Assembly: GCF_937616625.2 (NCBI RefSeq)
Contig: NC_065570.1
Span: 46,181,665 to 46,245,664, forward strand
Source of the DNA: Mercurialis annua
Taxonomy: Eukaryota > Streptophyta > Magnoliopsida > Malpighiales > Euphorbiaceae
DNA: 64,000 nt
Reading direction: 5' to 3'
Below are positions 24,921-37,604 of this stretch, piece after piece. The translations under genes were made by a program, and so were the position numbers. Positions within the stretch are counted from its first letter, which is position 1. Each line of letters starts with the position of its first letter. The notes under the pieces were generated by a model. That model was not told the origin of the DNA and did no database searches. It saw nothing but the letters and a program-made list of their open reading frames with translations.

Positions 24921-25971
24921 GAATAAAGGATCAATTCACCCCCTCAATTTGGCACGAAATATCAAATGAGTCATTTTGGACGTTTTTGGGTCAAACAGAC
25001 CCGCAACTTGCGTTTTTCGCTCAAATCAGCCCCTCTGACACAAAAACACCCTAAAAAGAGAGTGAGATTGCTAATTAAGCTAATTAATTCTAATTAATCA
25101 CAATTATAACCTTAATTAAACACAATTAAATTCCTAATTAAACCTAATTAGTCTAATTATTTTATTTAACCACCTAAATCTAAACCACCGGAAAAAGCCG
25201 CCGGAAACCACCCGACCCACTCCGTCACAGCCCGTCCCCCTCCGTCGCAAACCAACCTCTTCCATCAAAAACCGCTCCTCAGGCGAGGAGCCGCTGCTCC
25301 TCGCCTGAGAAGCAGCAGATCTGCTGCTCTAAAACGAGGAGCAGCAGCTCCTCGTTGGAGGATGCTGCTCCTCGTTTTTGAGGAGCAGCGAGGAGCAGAG
25401 CTCCTCGCCTGAGACGAACGCTCATCTCAGGCGAGGAGCTCTACTCCTCGCATAAACGCAGATCTGCTCGTAAGAGCAGATCTGCTGCTCCTCAGGCGAG
25501 GAGCAGCAGCTCCTCGCCTGAGGAGATGGTCGGGACTGAGTTGGTGGGGGACGGAAGTAGTGGGGCACGGAGGCGACGGCGGCGGATGGTGGTGGTCGGA
25601 ATAAAGAGAAAGAAGAAGAAGGAAAGAAGAAGAAGAAAGGGGAGAGAAGAAGAAGAAGAAGGGAAAAAATACAAAAAGATTCTTTATTTTTGATTAAAAA
25701 ATAAATTAGTTGTTGAACTTTTAAATATTAAAAGTTGTAATTGAAAATTAAAATTATTAAGTATTAATTTAAGAGATAAATAAAATATTGAGGATTTTTT
25801 TAAACTTTTTCCATTTTTTTCGGAGAGTGTAACACACTTGCTTAGCTGAGAGTGGGGGAGGGGTTTTTTGACCGAAAAACGCAAGTTGCGGGTTTGTTTG
25901 ATCCAAAAACGTCCAAAATGACTTTTTTGATATTTCGTGCCAAATTGAGGGGGTGAATTGATCCTTTATTC
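24921..25971. mobile_element. Non-autonomous Mutator-like element (MULE4), nested
   Basis: Perfect 10-bp duplication GTTATTTAAC at 24911-24920 and 25972-25981. The ends are inverted repeats GAATAAAGGATCAATTCACC over at least 100 bases. It is related to the element at 49231-50734 by its ends. The interior has no transposase. It contains a CCGCC-rich segment, a cluster of palindromes (25265-25526) and a purine-rich GAAGAAG tract. Confidence 0.88.
25265..25526. repeat. Palindrome cluster in MULE4
   Basis: At least six overlapping palindromes are built from CTCCTCGCC/GGCGAGGAG, GCTGCT/AGCAGC, CGAGGAG/CTCCTCG and GCAGATCTGC. Examples are CTCCTCAGGCGAGGAG near 25276 and repeated hairpins from 25480 to 25526. 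GC-rich against AT-rich surroundings. Confidence 0.85.
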
Positions 25972-26258
25972 GTTATTTAACACATAAATTAACTTTGTTG
26001 GCAAAACAGTATACGAACTTAATGATTATTAACAATTAGCCCATTTTAGCAAATTAACTTACACGTTAAGGGGGCAAATTGTCTATATAAGAGTCAATTA
26101 ACTTATAAGTTGAAGGGGCAAATTGCAAAAATGGGGTAAATTGCCCATAATTACCAAGTTCGTGTACTGATTTGCCCATAAAGTTAATTTATGTGTTAAT
26201 TGCCCATTGCTGACAAGTTGAGGGGGCATATTGACACTTATGTCTATCTACATCTATA

Positions 26259-29200
26259 TCAATACTATATATAAAAGCACCGATGGAGGGGGGATAGGTA
26301 AACTTACCAAAATATCCTTTTAAATTTATTACTAATTGATAATTTTAATTAAAGGTTTTTTTGTCATTACCAATTATAAATTTTTTATGTGGGATTCAAA
26401 CAAGACCAGAGCTATTTTTGTTTATGCTCCTACTTGTCCTGCCGATAGAGTTATTTTATGGGTTGATTTGTTGACGGTTATTAGCTCAGATTTTCTTTGT
26501 TTCCTTTTAGGTGACTTTAATGAAATTCTTCAGCCTATTGAGCGCACTAACTGCACTGGTTTTTCAAATTCAATGATTGAATTTTCGGATTTTATCCACA
26601 ACTCAGGTCTCTATGATATTCCTTTGCATGATAGATATTATACTTGGCATAATTCGATTACAAGATCAAAGATTGATCGATGCTTTATTTCCCCGAGTGC
26701 TACAATCCTTTGGCCTAGTCTTATTTTGAAAGGGCTTCCTCGTTGGTTTTCAGACCATGTACCTATTCTCTTTTGTTCGCAGGAGAAATTAAACTGGGGT
26801 CCGAAGCCTTTTAAATCGTTAAATGTTTGGTGGGAAGTGGATTCATTTAAGGATTTTGCTGCAAAAGCTTGGCAGTCCTCTCATACAGATTTTATAGTGG
26901 AAAAGCTTCATATTTTCAGAACAAAAATCAAGATATGGAACAACTCTTCATTTGGAAATTTGAACTCCAATTTGGCTTCGACGCGACAGGATATTGCAGC
27001 TCTGGAATTCCTAAATCACCAGCGAACTCTTGATATTTCTGAGAAGGATCAGTTGTCTTCTCTTTACGGGAAAGCTTTAACTATTTCCAAACAACTTGAA
27101 TAAGTTTGGTGGCAAAAAACAAGAGTTAAGTGGCATCTTTTGGGTGACAATAACTCAAAATGTTTTCACACAATGGCCTCTATTCATCATAGGCACAACT
27201 ATATCTCGGGGGTCTATGTTGAGGGCTGTTCTTACAACTCAGTTGATGATATTAGAGAGCATGTATATCTGTTCTACAAGAAGCTTTTCAGTCGTCAATT
27301 TCACTTGCAATTTATTTTATCTGATCTCCCTTTGCAAGTCCTTGCCAGTGCCCAATCAGATAGTCTCATTAAGGGATTTACGGAAGAGGAAGTTTTTGAG
27401 GGGCTTTGTAGTTGCGGTGAGAATAAAGCCCCGGGTCCGGATGGTTTTAACCATTTCTTCTACAGACGCGCTTGTCAGTTTATGAAGGAGGATATTCTCA
27501 ATATTTTCAAAAATCTTTAAACACAGGTTTGGTTCCTTTTGGCTTGAATACGGCTTTCTTAGTTCTTGTGCCTAAATTTAAAGGTGCGTGTGATGTTAAA
27601 GACTTTCGGCCAATAAGTTTGATTCATGGGCTCTTTAAATTGGTTTCGAAAGTTCTAGCTGTTAGACTTGCCGCTGTTTTGCCGAACATCATTTCGAAAA
27701 ATCAATTTGCTTTCATGAAGGGTCGTAATATTGGTGATTGTTTTATGATTGCATCTCAAATTCTTCATCTAGCTAAGAAGCGAAAGGAAGAGATCATTCT
27801 ACTGAAACTAGACTTTCAAAAGGCGTTCGATAGTATTTCTTGGGATTATATTCTCAAAATTCTCCATAAATTAAATTTTCCCTCAAAATGGATTAACTGG
27901 ATTTCAGGCTTCTTCAATTCAGCTCAGCTCTCGGTTTTAATAAACGGCAGCCCTTCAAAGAATTTTGGATGGAAAGAGGTGTTAGGCAAGGGGATCCGTT
28001 GTCTCCGATGTTGTTTGTGATTGCGGTGGAAGGTTTAAAGGCGCTTTTTGAATCGGCAAAGTCGAAAGGTCTCCTGGAGGGTGTCAAGTTAGAAGGTTAT
28101 AGTGAATCCATATCGCTACTTCAATTTGCGGATGATACGCTATTATTCATTCCAAACAACGAAGTCATGCTTCGTAATACTTTACGTATCCTTCGTTGTT
28201 TTGAGTTAATCTCAGGACTGAAAATAAACTTCCACAAGAGTTCTATGGTGGGTGTAAACGTTTCGAACTCTTCCCTTCAGAATGCTTCTATGCTATTTAA
28301 CTACAAGTTAGAATCTCTTCCTATGACTTACTTGGGGTTACCTCTTTCTATCAAGCCTATTAAAGCTGCTCACTGGAATGAGAATGTTAATGCTTTTAAA
28401 TACAAATTTTCTCTCTGGAAAGGTCATCTCTTATCTCCAGCGGGTCGTTTGGTTTTAGTTAAATCGGTTCTTTCGAGCTTGCCGGTCTATTTTTTGAGTT
28501 CTTTGGTAATGCCTGCGGCAATTGTTGTTCTGTTAGAGGGTTATATGCGCAGCTTCTTATGGCATGGTTCTTTTCAAAAAACAGGTATGTGCAAGATAGC
28601 TTGGAGTAAGGTATGTGTTCCGTTCAGTTCCGGAGGTCTTAATGTTACTCCGCTCACCCTCAAGAGTCGTAGTCTCTTATTAAATGGATTTGGAAGATTA
28701 TTACGGACAACCCTTCATCTTTATGGCGCACGGTCATTGCGAATGGTTCAAATATTTCATCTTGGGCTGATTTGAATTCAGTAAATAGGAATGTAAATTC
28801 TGTTTCGCATATTTGGAGGGGAATCTTAAAGACCTGCATTCTTGATTTGAGTATTTGGGAGTTTTATAAATCTCAAACTTCTATTTCTATTGGAGATGGG
28901 TTTTCAGTCAGGTTTTGGTATGATGCTTGGACTGGTTCTGAGCCTTTCACCACCTCATTTCCCGATTTATTCAGGTTATCTATGAATCAAAATGAAAAAG
29001 TAGGTGATGTCTTCGATTTGGAGTTGCTGTCCTGGTCTCGTTTCAACTGGCGAAGACACCTAAGACTTGGGGAACAAGAACATCTTCTGCAACTGCAGAA
29101 TTCTGCTGCTGCTGTAATTTGTTCAAGACGGCAGGACAGATTTATCTGGCAAGGAAATAATGCAGGTTACACTCCAAAAACTTTTATCTCTGCTTATGTG

Positions 29201-30728
29201 AGGTTTAAACAGCATAATACGTGGAATTTCTCTTTTATTCGGAGTGTTTGTGTTCCCCCTCGAGTTAGATTTTTTGCGTGGTTGTTAATGCATAATAGAG
29301 TATCTTCGACTACTTTTTTATTTCGGCGTGGCATTATTAATATCGAGAGTTTGAATTGTTCGTTTTGTTCGAGAATAGAGGATACAAATCACATCTTTAT
29401 CCATTGTGAATTTGCTTGGAATTATTGGAATACCATTTTTAATGGTTGTGGTTTGTTATGGGTGTCTCCGAGTTCGGTTAATGATTTCTTACTTTTATGG
29501 AAAGGTGTTGGTAGAGGTCGATATAAGGATCTTTGGTTCTGTATTTCGCTTTATTCTTGTTGGGAAATATAGAAGGCTCGAAATAGAAGAATTTTTAAGA
29601 AGGAGAGTACAGACATTCCATGGTTGGTAAATTCAAGCATTTCTAAGGCGGTGAATTTCTACAAGAGTGTTCATAGACAATTTCCTTATTCGTGTCATGA
29701 TGTAATCAATAATCTAGATTTCTAGTTTAACCACTAGTTTTTAGTGGTTCTAGATTGTATTTGGTTTTTTTTTCTTTTGGCCACTTCTCGTGGCATTTAT
29801 AAAATCTCGATTCATCAAAAAAAAATTATAAATTTTTGCAATTTTTAAATATTTAGTACAATTAGAATTTGATTTGAATAAGGGATTCATGTGTTAATTC
29901 GTAATCCAAATTCTAATTATGGAAGATTATACAATTGAAATAAGGGAAGGTTTGAATAAGATATCTATTAAACTAATTTTACATATACGACTATACAGCG
30001 ATATATAAATACTTACCAACATATTACATATCTGCATAGCCTATCAATTACCTATATAGCGTGTGTAAGTTAGTTACTTGTGACTGCCTTTTTCATGCTT
30101 AATGTCTTTTAGTGCTGTAGGACTTTAAAATTATTACTTGGTGCTAATTTTAATAAATTACTAATATATCTATATTAATATATAAAATTACGGATGAAAA
30201 AAATATACACATTTATAATAATATTTATAATAATAAATTAATAATTATTTTAGTGTTTTTTATTATTTTATGGTATATGGTTAAAATAGTATATGCGTTA
30301 TATTTCCTATTGCAATATATAAAAAGTGTTACTAATTTAATTTAACATTGATAATAATTTTATATATTTCAGTTTAATTATAACGAATTCTTTTATATAA
30401 CATTACACTTACTACTATTTAAATTATTAGTATAGTTAATAGTCTTAATCAAACTCATAAAAATACTTTACAATTGAACAAACTTAATATTAATAATATA
30501 TGAAATACATTAAAAATAGTAATAAATTAAATAAAAATTTAATTATAAATAAATGTTATTTTAAAAATCAATAAATTGAAGTATTATATTTATCTACAAT
30601 AAAAATTATAACTGCTTTGATATAAATTTTAAATAAAATCTATTAGTATAATTATGATGAAGTTATTTAATATTTAAATTGACAAGTCATATTACGAGCC
30701 ACGTGCGTAAAACGTAATGCGAAACTAG
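26259..30728 (+). mobile_element. Short Helitron interrupted by a LINE (unit B)
   Basis: It starts TCAATACTATATATAAAAGC after a T-rich flank and ends ...GCGAAACTAG followed by T. A small hairpin built on ACGTGCGTAAAACGT lies just before the end, the Helitron 3' signature. Without the LINE it is about 1 kb and matches 34042-35024. No helicase is encoded. Confidence 0.8.
26386..29823 (+). pseudogene. 5'-truncated LINE (L1-type) with target duplication
   Basis: A 14-base duplication AATTATAAATTTTT flanks it (26372-26385 and 29824-29837), and it ends in an A-rich tail. Read in order: endonuclease lacking its N-terminus (26390-27103; LGDFNE, SDHVPILF), a connector after an in-frame TAA at 27101, then reverse transcriptase. 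The transcriptase has KLDFQKAFD (near 27805-27830), GDPLSPMLF (near 28000) and FADD (near 28128). A C-terminal zinc finger follows, with CSFCSRIEDTNHIFIHC (near 29360-29410). Frame changes near 27510, 27968 and 28772, plus a TAG where W is expected in WEI-KARN at 29570, make it dead. The 5' truncation and duplication show that it inserted by target-primed reverse transcription. Confidence 0.93.
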
Positions 30729-31214
30729 TATCTCTAGTTATTTTGCAAAAACTCGGGCTAATATAAAATTCATCAATTTTGGCAGAATTTGGAAATCAAC
30801 AACTACACCTTGTATGAAATTTTTCTTATGCCTTAGCTCCATAATCGGGTTTCAACTCTTTTGTTCCTTTCTAAAAGACGAATTGTTCATTTGGATCCAG
30901 GAGTGGTATTTGTGGTATGGGGGAAACTCAATTACACCTGTTTTTGCAATGTGTTTATTCTAATTTGGTTTGAAATTTAGTTATTTGGATTGTCCCAAAT
31001 TGCTTTAATGATTTTTTTTTCAACATTGGATTTATGTCATTCGGAAGGGTAAATTTTTTGGTTTTCTGCAATTACTTATAATTTTTATAACTTGGGAGAT
31101 TTGGAAGGCGCGCAACTAAAAATTTGTTCAGAATAAGATTTTATTTGGAGGGCGTAATCTACAAAATTTGCTGTAATGACGTACCTATATTTTTAAAATA
31201 GTCCTAATAGTCAA
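30729..31214 (+). pseudogene. Decayed LINE 3' tail (zf-RVT), unit B
   Basis: Counterpart of 35331-35760, starting directly after the Helitron. About 300 bases present in unit C between Helitron and LINE tail are deleted here. No intact frame. Confidence 0.5.
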
Positions 31215-31560
31215 AAAATACCCGAACTTTTTGATTTTTTTCGTTTATTGCCCAAACTTTTAAAATCTACTAATTTTAGCTCATTTCTCATTTTTCAGTT
31301 TCAATTATAGCCAATTTCTCAAATTTGAGTGGAAACAAAATTCAATATACGCTTCATATTACTTCATATGTGAAATTTTTTATGGTAAAATGATAAATTA
31401 TAATATTATGAAGCGATATGAACGACAAATTTAAAAAAAAAATCACTTTAATTTGAGAAATTGGTTGTAATTGAAATTGAAAATAAAAAATGGGCTGAAA
31501 TTGAAGATTTTGAAAGTTTGGGTCATAAACGAAAATCGAAAAGATAGGATTTTATTTTTA
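31215..31560. mobile_element. Foldback MITE, unit B single copy
   Basis: Inverted arms around a centre near 31390. Equivalent to 12745-13390 but without the tandem duplication. Confidence 0.7.
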
Positions 31561-31619
31561 TGATTAAGCCTTTAAAATATCTTGCTTCATAAAGTTTGAA
31601 ATTAAACTGATGAAGAGTT

Positions 31620-33053
31620 ATTATTTTTTTTATATAAAAAGAATCAATAGATTAGCTCACCACAAGCAGTGGAGGCAAACAAAACAAAATAATCAAGTTT
31701 GATTACAAATCAAATCCAAATTTCTAACAACATCAGCACAAGGAGAAGGAAATCATGAATGTCAAGATCTATAAAAAGAACCGATTTGCTGATAATCATT
31801 AACGATAGCTTCTCCGGAGAAATTAATTCATTGTTGAAGTTTCTATGATTTCTAGCCTTCCATGATTCCTAAATCACAAAAAACGAAATCAACATCGAAA
31901 GTTTTTTGAATTTTCTATTGGCAAGAAAAGACCACTGCCAATAAAAAATAACGAAAGAAAACGGAATAACCCAAGGACAATTACTCCTAGCTAAGATGTT
32001 TGTCCAAGTATTGCAAGCATATAAGCAATGACAAACTATATGAATAGATGACTCCGCCTCTAAACAAAAAGAGCATAGTCTATCATCATACAGAATCAAT
32101 CCTCTCATTACAAGAGACATCTGCGAAAAGATCATATCCCTTGCTAATAACCAAGCAAAAAATTGAAGAGGAGGAGGTAACTTCTATTTCCAAGTAATTC
32201 GAAAGAAACTAATATCTGCAAAACAAACCTGATCAGTGCGTAGATTATTCCAATACAGACCAGCCATAAACTTCGACGTATATCCATCCTTCTTTATCCA
32301 AATGAACTGATCCTGCTGCGAATAATTCAAAGAGAGATAATCAGCCATTAACTGAAGATGATTCAGAGCTTCATCTTCTCCCGAACGAAGCCACCTACAC
32401 CATTTTAGAGAAGACCGAGAGAGCTGCCCAGTTACCATTACCTGCTACACCATGATATTAGACTATTTAGAGATTTTAAAAAGACTAGCAAATGAAGAAG
32501 AAAGCTCAGTTTCCCCAAGCCAGTCTTGCCAAAATCAAAATTTGTTGCCATTCCCCACAAAAATCGTAACATTTGCATCGAAGATATCCCAAGACTCCTT
32601 GTGAGACATAAAACAAGAGATAATTTCTTTCCATAAATTGGATAGTTTATGAGTAACTCCCGGATCGAGATCAAACCAATACGTAATATCACAACTATTG
32701 GAAACAACTGAGTACCACAAAGAATCATAACTGACATTCATCAATTTCCATAACCACTTGAATAACAAACATTTATTCTTTAATCGAAGAGGAACAATAT
32801 TCAGACCGTCGTCAAGAAAAGGAGAAAAGACATCTTTCCATGCCACCTTACTAAAGTATTTTCCCTCGACAGCTCCATTCTATATGAAGTTACACATATA
32901 CTTCGCAAGACAATTAATCACAGAAGTAGGAGCATAAAAAGAGCACATGAAGTAGACCTGTAAGTTGCTTAGAACCGACTTAATAAGAGTTAATCGAACT
33001 GCAGGAGACAAAAGACTACCACGCCAAGTGAAAAGTTGTGAAGAACAATTTTG
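31620..33053 (-). pseudogene. LINE 3' half, unit B
   Basis: Minus-strand LINE. The C-terminal zinc-finger region is at 31869-32135 (CSFCLEAESSIHIVCHC). A linker and thumb-like region lie at 32184-32850, and the post-catalytic reverse-transcriptase block is near 32880-33050 with SPAVRLTLIKSVLS. There are several frame breaks. It ends abruptly at about 33053, joined to defensin-downstream sequence through a few shared bases (TTTG). This is where unit B meets unit C. Confidence 0.85.
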
Positions 33054-34041
33054 TATATGAGCAGTTATACATAGTTTTAACATATATATTACATAAATCA
33101 CATTTTTATTTATAAAAGTTATTATATTAAAGATGCATCACATATTTTGTGACGATTTAAGTATCAATTTGTCCCGTAAATTTGATTAGTTAGTTTTAAA
33201 TTAACTTTATTATAAATGACCCTTAAAAATCATTATGTTTGATCAATTAGCCCCCTAAGCTTACATACAAAGTAACATACCAAGGAGGTTAATTATACAA
33301 TGTTAATGTTGAATGTCGAAACAAATTAACAATGACACCGAGGTGAAGAAAAAATTGATACTTAACTCGATATACTATCCTATGACGGTTAACCTTAGTC
33401 CATAAACAGAGGCTAAATATACGTATAGGACCCTCATTTTTCGTTCGGTTTTGAATTTGATCCGTAATGAAGTTTTTTTTCGTTGGAGGTATTTAACGCG
33501 TTAAAAACAATTCACATCGCACCCTCCAAATATAAAATTCCACATGTCTGTTAGTGATTGGCTAATGTGAACCATCAAACCTAATACGTCACCACTAAGT
33601 TGACCATTCACTGACGAACATGTGACATTTTAAGTTTGGAGAGTCCGATGTGAAATTTTTTTATAACGTTAAGTACCTCTATTGAAAAACAAAAGTTTAT
33701 TAGGGTTCAAATTTAAAGCCGAATTAAACGAGAGGATCTAATTTTTATATTTGGCCCTAAAAAGATCTGCATATAACGATCAAATATTATCTATCAAGTA
33801 CAAAAATTTCTATCATGGAAATGCTTCTGAAAATTCAAGTTGAATATAATAAATAGAGGTTGAATAAGGAATCAAATATGTAACATACATTTATAAGGAA
33901 TTTGGTTATTGTAATTTTATTTCACATCTCCAACCATGACTTTTCAATCACTTTTAATAAATAATGTCAAACTATTTTTAGCAAATGATTTTGCAGTATC
34001 TATCTCCAAAGTTTAGAAATCGCCTATGCTTTATATCTATA
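33054..34041. other. Defensin-downstream block, unit C (no defensin)
   Basis: Homologous to 9548-10522, including a foldback MITE at 33411-33756. The defensin, CACTA end and Ty3 pieces that precede this block in units A and B are missing, removed by the junction at about 33053. No gene is seen. Confidence 0.75.
33411..33756. mobile_element. Foldback MITE, unit C
   Basis: Same family and position as 9908-10242 and 24246-24587. Confidence 0.7.
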
Positions 34042-35024
34042 TCTATACTATATATAAAAGTACGGGTGGTGGTGGTGGAGGGGAAGGGGAAGGGGGGAGG
34101 GGGAGTGGGGCAGACAGGCAAACATACCAAAATATCCTTTTAAATTTATTATTAATTGATAACTTTTAACTAAAGGTTTTTTTGTCATTACAAATTATAT
34201 ATTTTTTGTAATTGTTAAATATTGAATAGAATTAGAATTTGATTTGAATAAGGGATTCATGTGTTAATTCTCAATCCGAATTCTAATTATGGAAGATTAT
34301 ACAATTGAAATATAAAAATAATGAGTTTAGTTTAAACAAGATATCATAAATCTAACAAGATTACCATTGTACTACAAGAGCACTGGCAACATATTACATA
34401 TATGCATAGGCTATCAATTACCTATATAGCGTGTGTAAGTTTCTTGCGACTACCGTTTTCATGCTTAATGTCTTTTAGTGCTGTAGGAATTTAAAATTAT
34501 TATTTGATACTAAATTTAATAAATTACTAATATATCTATACTAATATATAAAATTACGAATGAAACAATATACACATATAATAATAAATTGATAATCATT
34601 TTAGTGTTTTTTATTATTTTATGGTCTATGGTTAAAATAGTAAATGCTTTCATAAGATATTTCCTATTGCAACAAAAACTCTTAATAATTTAATTTAACA
34701 TTGATAATAATTTTTATATATTTCAGTTTAATTATAACAAATTCAATTATATAACATTACATTTACTACTATTTAAATTATTAGTATATATTAAAAATTT
34801 ATAATAAATTAAATAAAAATTTAATTATAAATAGATATTATTTACATCAATTAATTTTAAAAAACAATAAATTGAAGTATTATATTTATCTACAATAAAA
34901 ATTCTAACTGATTTAATATTAATTTTAAATAAAATATATTGGTATAATTATGATGAAGTTATTTAATATTTAAATTGACAAGTCATATTACGAGCCACGT
35001 GCGTAGCACGTAATGCAAAACTAG
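34042..35024 (+). mobile_element. Complete short Helitron (unit C)
   Basis: Inserted between A (34041) and T (35025). It starts TCTATACTATATATAAAAG and ends CTAG, with a hairpin ACGTGCGTAGCACGT about ten bases before the end. At 983 bp it is too short to code for the Rep/helicase; a non-autonomous member. It gives the reference ends for the copies in units A and B. Confidence 0.87.
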
Positions 35025-35764
35025 TATCTCTAAACGTAGGGATAATTTCAATTTCAATTTTAAATTGAAATTAAATTATTCTCTTGTGCTTATAACAAAA
35101 GAGAGACGCATAATTACAAATGGAGAAATAGTGTTGTCAAAAGTCACGAAACGAATAATCAACACACAAAATAAATCCTAAAATATGACATCGTTTTAAG
35201 TAGACTTTTTATTTTTAATTTTCAAATAAAATATTCTCTATTTGCCTTTACATCCTTCTATTTTTAACCATAACGCGTTTTTTTTATGTTTAGCATCCTG
35301 TGACTGCTATTCTACTGGTTATTTTGCGACAACTCAGAATTTGGAAATCAACAACTACACCTTGTATGAAATTTTTCTTATGACTTAGCTCCATAATCGG
35401 GTTTCAACTCTTTCGTTCCTTTCTAAAAGACGAATTGTTCATTTGGATCCGGGAGTGTGGTATTTGTGATATGGTGGAAACTCAATTACACTTGTTTTTG
35501 CATTATGTTGATGCTAGTTTGGTTTGAAATTTAATTCTTTGGATTGTCCCAAATTGCATTAATGACTTATTTTTTTCAACATTGGATTTATGCCATTCGA
35601 AGGGTAAATTTTTTGTTTTTATGCAATTACTTATGATTGTTATTACTCGGGAGATTTGGAAGGCGCGCAATTAAAGATTTGTTTAGAATAAGATTTCATT
35701 CGGAAGGCGTAATCTATAAAATTTTCTTTAATGATTTACCTATGTTTTTAAAATAGTCCTAATA
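35025..35764 (+). pseudogene. Spacer and decayed LINE 3' tail, unit C
   Basis: 35025-35330 is non-coding spacer shared with 11220-11520. 35331-35764 is the best-preserved copy of the decayed LINE C-terminus: CGICDMVETQLHLFLH is readable near 35455-35505, with a tryptophan-rich tail after it. It is interrupted by stops. Confidence 0.55.
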
Positions 35765-36122
35765 GTCAAAAAAAGACCCGAACTTTTTGATTTTTTTTGT
35801 TTATTCCCCAAACTTTTAAAATCAACAAATTTTAGGTCATTTTTTATTTTTCAGTTTCAATTATAGCCAATTTCTCAAATTTGAGTTGAAACAAAATTCA
35901 ATATACGCTTCATATAACCTCATGTTTGGAATTTTTTATGTTAAAATGATAAATTATAATATTATGAAGCAATATGGACGACAAATTTATAAAAAAAATC
36001 ACTTTAATTTTAGAAATTGGCTGTAATTGAAATTGAAAATAAAAAATGGACTGAAATTGAAGATTTTGAAAGTTTGGGTCATAAACGAAAAAAAATCGAG
36101 AAGATGGGATTTTTTTTATGAT
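35765..36122. mobile_element. Foldback MITE, unit C
   Basis: Single-copy version of the 12745-13390 element with inverted arms. Confidence 0.7.
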
Positions 36123-36177
36123 TAAGCCTTTAAAATAGCTTACTTCATAAAGTTTGAAATTAAACTGATGAAGATTT

Positions 36178-37604
36178 TTTTTTTAATAAAAATGATCAAT
36201 AGATTAGCTCACCACAAGCAGTGGAGGCAAACAAAACAAAATAATCAAGTTTGATTACAAATCAAATCCAAATTTCCAACAACATCGGCACAAGAAAAAG
36301 GAAAACATGGATGTCAAGATCTATAAAAAAGAACTGATTTGCTAATGATCATAAACGATAGCTTCTACGGAGAAATAAATTCATTGTTGAAGTTTCTCTG
36401 ATTTCTAGCCTTCCATGATTCCCAAGTCGCAAAGAACGAATCAACATCCAAAGTTCTTTGAATTTTCTATTGGCAAGAAAAGACCACTGCCAATAAAAAT
36501 TAACGAAAGAAAACAGAATAACCCAAGGACAATTACTCCTAGTTAAGATGTTTGTCTAAATATTGCAAGCATATAAGCAATGACAAACTATATGAATAGA
36601 TGACTCCTCCTCTAAACAAAAAGAGCATAGTATGTCATCATACGAAATCAATCCTCTAATTACAAGAGACATATGCGAAGAGATCCTATCTCTTGCCAAT
36701 AACCAAGAAAGGAATTGAAGAGGAGGAGGTAACTTCTATTTCTAAATAATTCGAAATAAACTAATATCTGTAATACCAACCTTATCAGTGCGCAGATTAT
36801 TCCAATACAGACCAGCCATAGACTTCGACGTATATCCATCCTTCTTTATCTAAATGAACCGATCCTGCTGCAAATAATTCAAAGAGACATTATCAGCAAT
36901 TAATTGAAGACGACTCAGAGCTTCATTTTCTCTCAAACGAAGCAACCTACACCATTTTAGAGCAGACCGAGAGAGTTGCCCACTTCCCATTACCAGTTGC
37001 ACCATGATATTAGAAGATTTAAAGATTTTTAAAAGACTAGCAAATAAAGATGAAGGCTCAGTTTTCCCAAGCCAAATGTCTTGCCAAAAACGAAGTTTGT
37101 AGCCATTCCTCACAAAAATCGTAACATTTGAATTGAAGATATCCCAAGACTCCTTGTGAGACATACAACAAGAGATAATTCCTTTCCATAAATGGGATAG
37201 TTTATGAGAAATTCCCGGATGGAGATCAAACCAATACGTAATATCACCACTATTGGAAACAACGGAATACCACAAAGATTCATCAATTTCCATAACCACT
37301 TGAATAACAAACATTTATTCTTTAATCGAAGAGGAACAATATTCAGACTGTCGTCAAGAAAAGGAGAGAAGACATCTTTCCATGCCACCTTATTGAAGTA
37401 TTTTCCCTCGACAGCTCCATTCCATAAGAAGTTACGCATATACTTTGCAAGACAATTTATCACAGAAGTAGGAGCATAAAAAGAGCACATGAAGTAGACC
37501 GAAAAGCTACTTAGAACCGACTTATTAATAGTTAACCGACCTGCAGGAGACAAAAGACTACCACGCCGAATGGAAAGTTGCGAAGAACAATTTTGGACAA
37601 CCGG
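36178..37604 (-). pseudogene. LINE 3' half, unit C
   Basis: Minus-strand LINE tail with a T-rich start (its 3' end). It includes the linker region at 36850-37320 and the block SPAGRL...KSVLSSFSVYF near 37480-37560, which normally follows the catalytic region. At 37604 an LTR interrupts it. The sequence on the far side of that LTR is found at 221 and 14706, where the LINE 5' half resumes in a compatible place. Frameshifts are present. Confidence 0.85.

Larger units (their letters stand above)
24870..26244. mobile_element. Foldback element with 9-bp target duplication
   Basis: The 9-bp repeat TATCTACAT flanks the element at 24861-24869 and 26245-26253. The ends are inverted repeats, TGACTTAAGTAGCAATTTGC against GACATAAGTGTCAATATGCC read from the right. 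The interior repeats motifs such as GGGGCAAATTG in both directions. Nine-base duplications and long inverted ends fit Mutator-like elements. It is absent from units A and C, so it arrived after unit B was formed. It hosts a second element at 24921-25971. Confidence 0.75.

Noticed and set aside
25492..25674. Serine/leucine-rich frame on the minus strand
   Set aside because: It is read through a GAAGAAG purine tract and palindromes inside MULE4.
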